A stretch of DNA of 57,339 bases from a virus: positions 1 to 57,339 of the IMG/VR virus record IMGVR_UViG_3300035659_000014; one strand, 5' to 3'. Below the pieces are notes generated by a model that saw only the letters and a program-made list of their open reading frames with translations, had not been told where the DNA came from and did no database searches. Each line of letters begins with the position of its first letter. Within the stretch, counting starts at the first letter, position 1. This document shows positions 23,524 through 32,773 of the stretch, in pieces. Both the position numbers and the translations under genes were made by a program.

Positions 23524-25156
23524 TGGTCACTCCTGGAGTCACTTTGCAAACGCACCACGTCGCAGAGGCCGGCGCCGAGACGGTCAATTCGACGGCCGTG
23601 TCCACTGTCTCGCTCACCGGCGTCGTCGTCGTGCCCGAAATCAAGGCGCCCGTGAGTAGGTTGTAGATCCCGAGCGTCACCGAGACGGCGCTGTGTAGCG
23701 ACCGTACGATACCGAGCAGGGTGAAGAGGTGCCCGGCGTGCGCCGTGCCGCCCCAGCGGAAGGGCCGCGCCTGCTGCAGCTCGTAGTAGGTTGCCGCCGT
23801 CCCGATGATCGGATCGCGCCGTGACCCGCCCAGATCGATCGTCGCGAACCCGACGCCACCGGAAGTCGGCACCGCGCCGCCACCGATCACCGTCGTCACC
23901 CCGCTGCCGCCGCCCAGAGACTTCGCCAAATCGCGCCATGAACCTTGGTAGATGGTCCCGAGGATCCCGGAGCCTTCGTAGCGCAGACGTTCGATATTGG
24001 CTTCCTGGAACGTCTGGACTTCGGTGAGTAGATAGGTGCCGTTCACGCCACGACGCGCGCAAACGATCGCTTGGCTCTTGCCCGGCGCCAGCCCCGCGGT
24101 CTTTGTTCCATAGAAGAATTCGTCCGTGTCGATCTGCCGCTGCGCGCGGTACGCATCGGCGAGGGCCTGCGCGCGGACGCGCTCGAACACGGTTGGTTCC
24201 TCGAGCGGGATCTCGACGGCGGCGCCGCTGCCGACCGAGACGACCGTGCCAGGGAAGGCGCCGGTGTAATTCGTGTAGATGCTCTCGGCGCCGCCGATGA
24301 GCGTCTGATCGCTACGTTGGTACAACGAATTGTCCGACGCCCGGTAGGCCCAGGCCGTGCTCGTATCCGGATAGATGCAGACCGGGTGATAGACCGGCCC
24401 CGGGACCGTCACGATGTTCGGCACGGTCGCCGCTGGTACATCTAGGGCAAAGATGCGCGTGACCCCATTGCCCGCGTGGGCCTCATTGTCGATCCAGCGC
24501 TGTCCCTGGCCGAATCGGAGGATGACGGTGTTCGCGTAGTTCGTGCGACTCTTTCGGCGCCGCGGCTCGCCCTGAATGTGGCCGTCCCCCTCCGCGATTG
24601 ACCAGGCTGGCGCGCCGGTGCCCGGCTTGAAGACTTGCAGCTCATCAGTCGGCGCGATGCGCCAGACCAGGTTTCCGAGCAGCGCGCAGAGTTCATTTAA
24701 CACTTCGGTGAGCTGCCGGTAGTCGTACGGGAGCGCGGGGAGTGTGCCGGTCGCCCCAATGACCGCCGTGAACCAGATCCCGTCTGCTGCGAGGTAGGTC
24801 GTCACCAGATCGGTGACGACCGTGTCAGGATCGGCAGCCGCGGCGTACGTCTTCAACACGAACCGCTCGTCGCACCGTCGCGCCATGCCGCGCGCGTCGA
24901 TCTGGATTGAGAGGATGTTCTTTCGGCCGCTTTCTTCTGGCGAGACCACGGCGCCATGGAAGATCGGGGTGCCGATGGGGTTCTCGACGAGCACGTCGTC
25001 ATCGATCGCGGGCCGGTAGCCGCCGATCGCGTGCATGTCGCGGAAAGTCAAGGAGAGGGTCGAAGCGCTACAAAGCGGATCCCGGATGCGCAGGGAGCCC
25101 TTCCGCGCCCAGTGGGTCTTGTCGAGCGACGTGGCCATCGTGATGACGAGGGCCAT
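23480..25156 (-). CDS. Tail hub / tip attachment protein
   Basis: 558 aa. It begins with a Dit-like strand region (LRIRDPLCSASTLSLTFRD), then a hub/Tal-like domain (AVVSPEESGRKNILSIQIDA, VLNELCALLGNLVWRIA) and a C-terminal carbohydrate-binding-like domain (VSVTLGIYNLLTGALISGT). It follows the tape measure gene directly, the canonical position of distal tail and baseplate hub proteins in siphophages. Confidence 0.75.
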   Translation of the reverse strand: MALVITMATSLDKTHWARKGSLRIRDPLCSASTLSLTFRDMHAIGGYRPAIDDDVLVENPIGTPIFHGAVVSPEESGRKNILSIQIDARGMARRCDERFVLKTYAAAADPDTVVTDLVTTYLAADGIWFTAVIGATGTLPALPYDYRQLTEVLNELCALLGNLVWRIAPTDELQVFKPGTGAPAWSIAEGDGHIQGEPRRRKSRTNYANTVILRFGQGQRWIDNEAHAGNGVTRIFALDVPAATVPNIVTVPGPVYHPVCIYPDTSTAWAYRASDNSLYQRSDQTLIGGAESIYTNYTGAFPGTVVSVGSGAAVEIPLEEPTVFERVRAQALADAYRAQRQIDTDEFFYGTKTAGLAPGKSQAIVCARRGVNGTYLLTEVQTFQEANIERLRYEGSGILGTIYQGSWRDLAKSLGGGSGVTTVIGGGAVPTSGGVGFATIDLGGSRRDPIIGTAATYYELQQARPFRWGGTAHAGHLFTLLGIVRSLHSAVSVTLGIYNLLTGALISGTTTTPVSETVDTAVELTVSAPASATWCVCKVTPGVTNEPIWATAYLGLTR

Positions 25157-28100
25157 CAGCCCGACCTTCCCGCAATGGCCGTCTTAACCTCTTGCAGATT
25201 TTCGAGCAGGACTTCGACGAGGACACGTTCGTTGATGGTGACGATGCGCACCGGCAGGTTCACCGAGCCGCCGCCGAACGACCCGCCCGCGTTCAGGCGA
25301 TCGAGCCCCGCCCGCCCGAGCGTCCGCATCCCGCGATGGTTGACGACGCCTTCGTACGGCAGCGCCCAGATCGGGACTTGCCCGCCTGCGTGGAATTGCT
25401 GCGCACCGGCCCAGACGCCGGGGACATAGGCACCGCCGTGACGAGTGATCCAGGGTTCGACCACGCCGCCGGAGTGGTATTCGCGTTCCGCGCCTTCCTC
25501 GATCCAGGGTGGGGCCGCCGCGGTCCCGGTCGGCGCCCGGGTCGCGATCTGATAAAGCAGCTCGCCCATATACTCCGTGGCGGCAGCCGTCCGGTCCGTA
25601 GCGCTGGCCGTGCGATTGGCCGCGTCCATCTGGGCCTCTCCGATGATGCCGGCGGCCTCGGCTTCCGCGAGCAAACGCTTCGTGCCTTCATCGAGCGTGT
25701 ACTCGGGGTGCCGTTGCTGCAGCATCCAGAGGGTCTGCAACGTCGGCTGCATGACAGCCAACGCCTCTGCCTCCGAAAGCCCGGGCTTCCCTTCAAGTCC
25801 CACCATGCCCCTGAATTGGCCGGTAGCTGTCGCAGCCAGATCCTGGAACGTGGCTTGTGTCATCAGGCCGTAGTTGGCAGTCCCGACCGCGAGATTGTTC
25901 AGGGCCGTGACGGCGCCGGCCTGTTCCGGATTCGCCCTTGCCCAGTCGGAGATATGAACGAGCGACCCGAAGGCACCTTCGGCCGTCCAGTGGAACTGCT
26001 CGGCCGCCTTGGCAAGATCGTCGAAGCCCGGAGCGAGGTCCGTCAGGGCTTCAAGCAGTGACTTGCCCGCTGCGCGTTCGAGGTTGAACGTGGCCACCAT
26101 CAGCCGACCGGCGCGCGCGTACGCCTCGGGGCCTTCGGCGCCCAACGCGGCAATTCTCGCCTCGGCCCGCGCCCGTTCTTCCCGTTTGGCCGCGAGATCC
26201 GCCGTCACCTTGGCCGCGTCTTTCTCAGCCTGCATGCGCCGATCAACAGCAATGGCGTACGATTGCTCGGCGCTCTCGGCAGCTTCGGCCGTCCCCGTCC
26301 GGTAGTCGCGCTCGGACCGGGCCTTCTCGGCGGCAATCTTGGCCTTCTCCTCTGCCTGCCGCAGTCCATCGACGCCGATGGCCCCCAGGTCCGTCTGCAC
26401 GACGTAACCTTCCAGCGTCCGGGCCCCGCTGGCCTGGGCGTCGGTCAGATCGCGAATGGCGTCGGCGGCCGCCTTCGCCAGGTCGATCTCCTTCGCGAGC
26501 GCTGCGATCGGCACCACGGCGGCAGCCAGTGCGTTCGCCCCACTGACGGCGAGACCTCGCTGTTTTTCGAGGAAGTCCGTCACCGCCTTCACTTCGAGGC
26601 CGGCGTCCTTCGTACCCCGAATGAAATTGAGCAGATCCTGCGTGACGAGTCCGCCCTTGTCCGTCGCCGCCATCAGGCGGTCGGTGAAGGCGGCCAATGT
26701 CTCCGCGAACAACTTCGCCGTGTCCTGGAGGCCCTTCAGGCCCGCCGTACCCGGGCCACCCGTGCCACCCAGAGTGAACGCCGCCGGCAGATCCACGCCG
26801 AGAATTTTCGCCCAGCGATCGATTTCGGCCAGCGATCCGTACGTGCTGACCAGACTCGCCTTGAGCTGGTCGAACGACGTGTTCGCGTCGAGTTCCTTGA
26901 GCTTCCATTGGGCGTAGGTGACCGTCGTGTCGAGCCGCTTCTTGAGCTCTTCCGCGTACGGATCGACGTGCTTGAAGAGACCATAGAGGAAGCCGACGCC
27001 CGCGCCAATGATCGTGCCGTAGGGCACATTCACCTCGGATCCGATGGCGGCACCAGTCGCCGCCCCGCTCAGGGCGTTCTTCCAGCGCGACGTCGAAGAC
27101 GTGGCCTGTTCCATCGCCGCTGCCATCTGCAAGACCGAAACGGTCAGTGTCGCAATCCCCTGTGCGGTCCCGATCGCCCCGTCTTCCATGCCGTAGAGCG
27201 TCTCGCCGAAGGTCCTCGTGGCCTTGGCGCCCAGAACCATCGACGAGATCGTCATCCCGAGCCATCGCGCCATGTCGGACATCGATCCACCCGAAACCTG
27301 CGCCAACTGCTGGAAGGCCGCAGCGATCCCGTCGAGGTCCGCGAGGAAACCTTTCACCCACATGCCACGCGCGGACTGCTCGGCGTCGTACCACTGCTGC
27401 CAAGCCGCGCGCAGTTGTTCCGCGGTGTACGTGCCCTTTGCGCGCATCGCTTCGAAATCTTGTCGGGCGATCTGCGCAGTCTTGTCGAGTTCGGTTTGCG
27501 TGAAGATGCCCTGCGCGCGCAGCCGTTCTTCGACGGTGTCGGCCGTGCTGTTGGCCAGATCGATCTGGTGTTGGTAATAGGCCGTGAGCTCGGCCGTCGT
27601 CATCCGGGCGAGTTCGGAATCGGCCCCGAACCGGCGCTTGGCGGCATCGATGTCCGCGTCCCGTGCGCGGGTGATCTGCGCGACTTGGAGGTCCGCGCCG
27701 TGTAGGGCTAGGTCTGCGTTCTTATCGTGGAATTCCTTGTAGGTCGTCAGTTGTTCGAGAACCTGCGCGTTTGTCGCCGCCTGCTGTTTCTTCGCGATTT
27801 CTTCCCAGAGCGCGGTCGTCTTCACGTGCAGATCGGCGACGGACTTCGCCCAGAGGTCGTCAACCGCGTTACGTTCTGCCGCCGCCGTGCTGTAACTGCG
27901 GATCGCGCCTTCGCCGATGTGAAGCAGGAGGGCGATTTGCCCCTCTGCCAGGCCGCGCTTCTGGTAGTACTGAATGTCGATTTCCTGCTGCGCACTGAGC
28001 GGGATCTGGGCTGCGGTCGCCGCCTTGACCGCCTCCGCGTACTGCTTCTGTTTCTGGGCGGCTTCGTCGAGGATCTTGAGGTAGGCCACGACTGAAGCGA

Positions 28101-29304
28101 GCGCCAACTTGCGGTCGTTGGCGATCTGCTGGTCGGCCAACCCCTGCTCGTGCGCGAGCCGCACGTACAACTGTTGGTCGGCAGTCAACGGCACCAGGGC
28201 AGCGTGTCCCTGCTGCCATGTCGTGATCTGGTTCCGCCAACCCTGGGCATCAGTCGTGAGCGTCTGCGCCACCTCGGTGTTGGCTACCGCGAGATTCTTC
28301 TGGCCGGAGATAAGGGCGACCGTTTCCCGCGTCCGGGCTTGCAACCCGGCAATCTCCCCGGCCAGCACTTTTGCCCGCATCTCGTCTGTGGCCGTTGACG
28401 CCGCCGGAACCGGCTCGGTAGCGGGTCGTCGAAACCCCCAGCCAACCCGACCAGTGAGTAAGTCTGCCGCTGGCAGGACCGTGTCGGGGTGCAGCACGCG
28501 CAGCCAGAAGCCTGCTCCCTCGACAGCGCCAGTCTTAAGCCAGCCGACCAGGATGCTGAATTGCTCGCCCACTTCGTGGACACGGGCGATCGAGTCCTCC
28601 GAAGCGATCAACCCTGTCTCTCGGGCAAACTCACGCGCCTCCGGCACACCGCGATTGATGAGGGCCATGAGTTGCTGGACGCCGCGGCCGTAGAGATCGG
28701 TGCCGAGACGTGCCTTCGTCCCCTCGGAGTCAACATGCCTGAGTGCTTCAGCGGTCTGCTCGAAGACCTGGTCAGGGCTCAGCCCGCGCAGTCGTTCGGT
28801 GCTCAACCCGAGGAAGTCCAAGGCGGCCCTGGTCGCGACGTCCCCTTCTGCGATTCGGCGCGAGAGTTGGAACACGCCCTGCGCCATCGTCTCCATGTCG
28901 ATGCCGACACTTTTGCCCGCGACGCCGAGCTCCTGCACGGCCGTGGTCGACATGCCACTGGCGAGCGCAATGTCGTGGACCCGTTCCGCGTAATCGATCA
29001 GATGCTTGATGGCCTGGACAACCCCGGCGAGCGACAGCGCCACGCCGAACGCCCCCGCCAGCCGCGTCACGACACTCATGGTGCCGCCGAGCTTCTGCGC
29101 CGTGGCGTCGAGATTCGTGGTGTGCTTGCCCGCTTGCTGCGCCGCTTGGCCGCTGGTCTGAATCGCACGGCCGTACTGGTCAACGAGCCCGCTGGCGCGG
29201 GTCGCGGTCTGGCCGGTCTTGTCGATCTCTTTGTCGAGCGTACGGAAGGCGGTGGTCGCCTTGCCCGTATCGACATCGACGACGATCGTGAGTTGTCGGG
29301 CCAT
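25156..29304 (-). CDS. Tail tape measure protein
   Basis: 1382 aa from ATG 29304 (MARQLTIVVDVDTGKATTAF); an ATG at 29316 is too close to the GAGGG site. Long helical N-terminal part, hydrophobic mid-segments (VVTRLAGAFGVALSLAGVV; ATGAAIGSEVNVPYGTIIGAG), Ala/Glu/Lys coils and a Gly-rich C-terminus. At about 0.15 nm per residue this predicts a tail near 200 nm. Largest gene of the genome, between chaperones and hub. Confidence 0.9.
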   Translation of the reverse strand: MARQLTIVVDVDTGKATTAFRTLDKEIDKTGQTATRASGLVDQYGRAIQTSGQAAQQAGKHTTNLDATAQKLGGTMSVVTRLAGAFGVALSLAGVVQAIKHLIDYAERVHDIALASGMSTTAVQELGVAGKSVGIDMETMAQGVFQLSRRIAEGDVATRAALDFLGLSTERLRGLSPDQVFEQTAEALRHVDSEGTKARLGTDLYGRGVQQLMALINRGVPEAREFARETGLIASEDSIARVHEVGEQFSILVGWLKTGAVEGAGFWLRVLHPDTVLPAADLLTGRVGWGFRRPATEPVPAASTATDEMRAKVLAGEIAGLQARTRETVALISGQKNLAVANTEVAQTLTTDAQGWRNQITTWQQGHAALVPLTADQQLYVRLAHEQGLADQQIANDRKLALASVVAYLKILDEAAQKQKQYAEAVKAATAAQIPLSAQQEIDIQYYQKRGLAEGQIALLLHIGEGAIRSYSTAAAERNAVDDLWAKSVADLHVKTTALWEEIAKKQQAATNAQVLEQLTTYKEFHDKNADLALHGADLQVAQITRARDADIDAAKRRFGADSELARMTTAELTAYYQHQIDLANSTADTVEERLRAQGIFTQTELDKTAQIARQDFEAMRAKGTYTAEQLRAAWQQWYDAEQSARGMWVKGFLADLDGIAAAFQQLAQVSGGSMSDMARWLGMTISSMVLGAKATRTFGETLYGMEDGAIGTAQGIATLTVSVLQMAAAMEQATSSTSRWKNALSGAATGAAIGSEVNVPYGTIIGAGVGFLYGLFKHVDPYAEELKKRLDTTVTYAQWKLKELDANTSFDQLKASLVSTYGSLAEIDRWAKILGVDLPAAFTLGGTGGPGTAGLKGLQDTAKLFAETLAAFTDRLMAATDKGGLVTQDLLNFIRGTKDAGLEVKAVTDFLEKQRGLAVSGANALAAAVVPIAALAKEIDLAKAAADAIRDLTDAQASGARTLEGYVVQTDLGAIGVDGLRQAEEKAKIAAEKARSERDYRTGTAEAAESAEQSYAIAVDRRMQAEKDAAKVTADLAAKREERARAEARIAALGAEGPEAYARAGRLMVATFNLERAAGKSLLEALTDLAPGFDDLAKAAEQFHWTAEGAFGSLVHISDWARANPEQAGAVTALNNLAVGTANYGLMTQATFQDLAATATGQFRGMVGLEGKPGLSEAEALAVMQPTLQTLWMLQQRHPEYTLDEGTKRLLAEAEAAGIIGEAQMDAANRTASATDRTAAATEYMGELLYQIATRAPTGTAAAPPWIEEGAEREYHSGGVVEPWITRHGGAYVPGVWAGAQQFHAGGQVPIWALPYEGVVNHRGMRTLGRAGLDRLNAGGSFGGGSVNLPVRIVTINERVLVEVLLENLQEVKTAIAGRSG

Positions 29305-29319
29305 CGGCGGTTCCATCCC

Positions 29320-29694
29320 TCACGTCGTCGCCGGCATGGGCGGCGGCGGATAGAGCAGCTCGTAGATGAGCGAGAGGCGATCGAGGAGATCGCCCAAATC
29401 CTCCGCGTCCACCACCTCCGCAGTCAGCCGGCGAAAGACCTCGCCGCCCAAGTGCAGGTCAGCGGTGAAGCGCGTCGCCATCTGATTGAAGAGCCGCCAC
29501 GCCTCGGCGTTCTCCGACCAGAGATCCTCGAGCGCGTCGGCCACCGGGCACGTATCGCAGTCGAACTGTCCCGGCTCGCTGGCGATTTCCTCATCGGTCG
29601 ACGACAGGCAGCACGTGTGCTGGTTCCTGGCATCGACCCAGAATTCGAGGAAGCTACGCAGATTGGCGAAACGACGCCTCGCGATCCTCGGCAT
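29320..29694 (-). CDS. Second tail-assembly-chaperone frame or downstream protein
   Basis: 124 aa, MPRIARRRFANLRSFLEFW..., with CDTCPVADALEDLW and a helical C-terminus. It lies just before the tape measure gene and overlaps the upstream chaperone gene by 41 bp in the +1 frame, the arrangement of G/GT-type chaperones made by frameshifting. It also has its own ATG, so independent translation is possible. Confidence 0.65.
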   Translation of the reverse strand: MPRIARRRFANLRSFLEFWVDARNQHTCCLSSTDEEIASEPGQFDCDTCPVADALEDLWSENAEAWRLFNQMATRFTADLHLGGEVFRRLTAEVVDAEDLGDLLDRLSLIYELLYPPPPMPATT

Positions 29695-30055
29695 CGCGCG
29701 GCTTGACGATCTCGTTCAGGCCCGCCCGCTCGAGCAGCGCATCCTTGGTCGGCGCGTCGAGACGCATCTTGTTCTCTCGCGTGCACGCCGCCGGCTCGGC
29801 GCCGTCGAGAATCCCGATCCAGGACGCAACGACGTAGTCGACCAGGTCGTCGGTGACGGCCGCCCAATCGGTGACATCTTGCATCGCGCGGGTGCGCCGG
29901 TCCGGTTCCTTGCGTGTATGCAGCCGGACGATCTCGCGGTGCTTCTCGGTCGTCAGCGGGCGCAACGTGTACGTCGTGTCGGGGTCGCCACCCGACAGCA
30001 ACTCGGAATCCTTCGCCGTGATCGTGATTGTCGGATCGATGAGTCGCTTCGCCAT
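29654..30055 (-). CDS. Tail assembly chaperone
   Basis: 133 aa from ATG 30055 (TGGGAGGTAACG upstream). MAKRLIDPTITITAKDSELL and YTLRPLTTEKHREIVRLHT, then helices (DDLVDYVVASWIGIL). It is located between the tail tube and the tape measure. In the overlap with the next frame, the codons TCG TTT CGC offer a TTT-C slip for a +1 shift. Confidence 0.65.
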   Translation of the reverse strand: MAKRLIDPTITITAKDSELLSGGDPDTTYTLRPLTTEKHREIVRLHTRKEPDRRTRAMQDVTDWAAVTDDLVDYVVASWIGILDGAEPAACTRENKMRLDAPTKDALLERAGLNEIVKPRDAEDREASFRQSA

Positions 30056-30115
30056 CGTTACCTCCCATGCGGCGCGGGCCGATCTCACTCGGCACCGCGC
30101 CTCCCTCCGTCGTAG

Positions 30116-30191
30116 TGGTAGCGGGCGCAGGAATTGAACCTGCCGTAAGACGGGTATGAGCCGTCCATGTCCACCAGTTCATCTGCCCGCG
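30116..30191 (-). tRNA. tRNA-Met (anticodon CAT)
   Basis: 76 nt including encoded CCA. Anticodon arm GACGG-CTCATAC-CCGTC, variable loop TTACG, T arm GCAGG-TTCAATT-CCTGC, acceptor CGCGGGC with GCCCGCT: six pairs plus a C1-U72 mismatch, A73. A 1:72 mismatch is a hallmark of initiator tRNA, but the anticodon stem lacks three consecutive G-C pairs and position 8 is not U. It lies between tail tube and chaperone on the late strand. It could also be a CAU-Ile tRNA after lysidine modification. Confidence 0.8.
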
Positions 30192-30197
30192 GTTGCC

Positions 30198-31256
30198 CTA
30201 GAACGCGATCAGCGAGTTCGTCATGATGCGCGTCAGGCGCATCGGCCGCAGGAACGTCATGTTCGTCGGCGTCGTCGCGGCGAGGTACGCCTTGAAGGTC
30301 GCCTTCGGCTTGACCTGGGCCGCGCCCGCCTGTGCCGCATCGAAGGCCGTCAGGATCAAGCACGGGAACTCGTACAGCTTCATGTACTGATCCGCGCTGT
30401 TGATGTTGGCGCCCTTGAACGTGAGGTCGCCCTTCCATGCTTGACTTGCCTGCAGCCCGATATACAGGCTGTTCGCTGTGACGGTGTTCATGCGCGGGTA
30501 GGTGACATCGACGCTGATGCCCAGGAACCCGTTGTCGGCCGGTTCATCGATGACCTCCTGGCCGCTCACGCTCGGCTTGTCCATGACCCGAGCGAGGGCC
30601 AGCTTCAGCGTCTCGTACTTCACCCCCGAGGCCGGGACCAGCGAGGTGCCCACCTGCGGGTTCATGCGAAACGTGGCGTGCTTCCGGAAGATGCGATTGG
30701 TCTGCGCGAGGAACACGGCGCCGCCAATCGTCGAGTTGATGTTGACGCTCGAGGTCACGGTCGGGCGCGTGCCGAGCACCTTGTAACTCGTCAGGATCCG
30801 CCCGCCGTCGCCGTCACCTTCCTCGAATCCGTAGACCTTCGCGGAGGTGAGCTCCTCGACGAAGTAGAGCTTGTCCTGCGCGAGCGTGATGCCGAGGCCA
30901 TCGATCACGTCGGCCAGGTCGATCACGTGCTTCCACGAGGTTACCTGCGATCCGACGCTTGACGAGATCGTGACAGCGTTCGGCGAACCCATCGCAAGCG
31001 CGTCGAAGATGAACAGGTTGTCGTCGTACCGCGCCTGCGCCGACAGCACGAGATCCGGCGGCTCGTAGTCGCCGACTTCCGGCTGGCCCAGGAACGACTG
31101 CCCGAAGGCGTCGTCTTCGACCATCTTGGGCTGGAGCTTCAACCCGCCGTCGGAGGAAAAGAACACCCCCATGGTGACGCTGGCGGGCACGTTCCAGGAG
31201 TTCGTGGCGTACTTCGCAAACGCCATCTTCACGCTTTTCCCGGTGAGTCCAATCAT
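30198..31256 (-). CDS. Major tail tube protein
   Basis: 352 aa. Beta-rich (SWNVPASVTMGVFFSSDGG; PTVTSSVNINSTIGGAVFLA; GFLGISVDVTYPRMNTVTA) with PEVGDYEPPDLVLSAQARYD. Size, position before the chaperones and tape measure, and composition fit a tail tube subunit; I cannot name a family. Confidence 0.7.
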   Translation of the reverse strand: MIGLTGKSVKMAFAKYATNSWNVPASVTMGVFFSSDGGLKLQPKMVEDDAFGQSFLGQPEVGDYEPPDLVLSAQARYDDNLFIFDALAMGSPNAVTISSSVGSQVTSWKHVIDLADVIDGLGITLAQDKLYFVEELTSAKVYGFEEGDGDGGRILTSYKVLGTRPTVTSSVNINSTIGGAVFLAQTNRIFRKHATFRMNPQVGTSLVPASGVKYETLKLALARVMDKPSVSGQEVIDEPADNGFLGISVDVTYPRMNTVTANSLYIGLQASQAWKGDLTFKGANINSADQYMKLYEFPCLILTAFDAAQAGAAQVKPKATFKAYLAATTPTNMTFLRPMRLTRIMTNSLIAF

Positions 31257-31268
31257 GAGCGGCCCCCT

Positions 31269-31685
31269 TCAGGCCTGCGCCTCATAGTCGACCGGCAGGG
31301 TGAGGCGCAAGACCGAGAACGCCCTGCCCGGCTCATGGTTGAGGGTGAAGCCGCGCCCTTCGTCGGGCACGTCGTAGTCCCCGACCACCCCGTCCCGAAT
31401 GACGGCCGCGCTGATCGAGGCACAGTCGGTGAGCAACTTCTGATAGCAGACCTCCGGGTCGCCCTGCTGCAAACGCGCCACCTCGACGTGCAAGAGATCC
31501 ACGTGCGTTTCTGAGTAGTTGCTGCCGCCGCTGACGTGGCCCGCTTCGGCCCCGATATGGAATAAACCATCGATGATCGTGAGCGGGTCGCGGTCGAAGT
31601 CGATCGGGTTGGCCGAGCGCGTCAGCGAGTACGGTGACGCGGCCAGAATCGACGTCACGCGAGTGCGAATCGTGTCGAGCACCAT
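31269..31685 (-). CDS. Tail terminator/completion protein
   Basis: 138 aa from ATG 31685, which overlaps the upstream stop (TGATG). MVLDTIRTRVTSILAASPY, then HVDLLHVEVARLQQ and a beta-strand end (FSVLRLTLPVDYEA). Placed between the head-tail connector and the tail tube, where tail terminators normally lie. No motif-level identification. Confidence 0.6.
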   Translation of the reverse strand: MVLDTIRTRVTSILAASPYSLTRSANPIDFDRDPLTIIDGLFHIGAEAGHVSGGSNYSETHVDLLHVEVARLQQGDPEVCYQKLLTDCASISAAVIRDGVVGDYDVPDEGRGFTLNHEPGRAFSVLRLTLPVDYEAQA

Positions 31686-32545
31686 CAGGCACGCTCCAAT
31701 CGCCACCCACCGCCGACCTGTTCGCTCGTCTGGTCAGCCTCGGCGGAGGAAATCTGCTCGGATTCGTCGGTATCGAACTCGCCGCCGATCAACGGCAGCA
31801 CGCGCTCCAGGGCGAGCCCCGCTTCCTTGCCGTAGTAGTCGGCCTTGTCCTGCCAGGGCCCATCCGCGCCGGTCGGGGCCTCGGCCATGATGAGGTGTAG
31901 GGTCCGCAGGGCGGCCGCCGCCCGCAACAGGGAGGCCCGCAGCACGGCCATCTGGCCGGCCTTGGCGCCCGCAGGCGAGGCGTTCGCGGTGACCTTGACC
32001 CAGTACCGGCCTACCGAGCCGTTGACCGCCCGGGGGCTCCAGTCGGCCGGCAGGGCCCATGTCACGGCGCCCCCACCGGAGAGGGTCTTCCCCGTCGCCA
32101 CGATCGTCCCGTCCATGATTGTCAGGGCCTTCCACGCACCGCTCCAGTACGCCACGGCGAGCGTGGCGGTCGAGGTCGAAACGGCATCGGCCAGCCGGCA
32201 GAACAGCCCGCGGAAGGGTTCCTGCGAGCCGACGTAGAGCGCGTCGGTCGCCGGTGTCGTGATGATGGTCGCAAGATCGAGGTCGTCCTCGGTCTGGCTG
32301 GAGGCCGCCGCGGTGTAATCGCCGTACACGCCAGCGGTGCAACCGAACACCTGGTCGGCTTCGAACCGGGTCCGGAGGCGTTGAGGCGCGAAGCCGTTCG
32401 CCCGCAGGACCGGGTAGAGCCAGTCTTCGAGCGCCTTGGTGCGCTTGGCAAGCCAGGTCGTCTGGCCGAACTTCGTCAGGATGGTGGACTCGTAATCGAC
32501 GAGATCCTGATCGGAGACGAGGTCGTTCGGGTGCCAGCTACTCAT
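31685..32545 (-). CDS. Head-tail connector (adaptor) protein
   Basis: 286 aa. The N-terminus (PNDLVSDQDLVDYESTIL; KALEDWLYPVLRANG) and C-terminus (LLRAAAALRTLHLIMAEA) look like a gp6/gp15-type helical connector, split by a beta-rich insertion (TLAVAYWSGAWKALTIMDG, VNGSVGRYWVKVTANA) that could be a virion-surface Ig-like or carbohydrate-binding domain. Site TGAGGA 11 nt before ATG. Confidence 0.6.
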   Translation of the reverse strand: MSSWHPNDLVSDQDLVDYESTILTKFGQTTWLAKRTKALEDWLYPVLRANGFAPQRLRTRFEADQVFGCTAGVYGDYTAAASSQTEDDLDLATIITTPATDALYVGSQEPFRGLFCRLADAVSTSTATLAVAYWSGAWKALTIMDGTIVATGKTLSGGGAVTWALPADWSPRAVNGSVGRYWVKVTANASPAGAKAGQMAVLRASLLRAAAALRTLHLIMAEAPTGADGPWQDKADYYGKEAGLALERVLPLIGGEFDTDESEQISSAEADQTSEQVGGGWRLERA

Positions 32546-32563
32546 TGAGTTATAATCCTCACG

Positions 32564-32773
32564 GTGATGACCGACGAAGACCGCGTCCTGCCGTTTCTAC
32601 CGCGGCCGCCAAGATCACGCGACATCATCGTTGTCGAACAACCGCACTCACCGACGCATCCCGTAATCGTGCGCGCGATCATCCCCTCCCCAAGTGAAAT
32701 ACCCGCCGACATCGTACCGTTCCCGCCTCGGGATCACGGCACGCCTCCGGACTCCTCGAACGGATCAACATGA
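32564..32773 (+). CDS. Orphan Pro-rich ORF, possibly leaderless
   Basis: 69 aa (GTG 32564 or ATG 32567), MTDEDRVLPFLPRPP, then IIVVEQPHSPTHPVIVRAII. It occupies the only gap between two minus-strand head genes. A perfect TATAAT at 32551-32556 ends exactly 7 nt before the GTG, so a leaderless transcript is possible; no good -35. It overlaps the convergent glycosyltransferase by 40 bp. Tentative. Confidence 0.4.
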   Translation: MMTDEDRVLPFLPRPPRSRDIIVVEQPHSPTHPVIVRAIIPSPSEIPADIVPFPPRDHGTPPDSSNGST

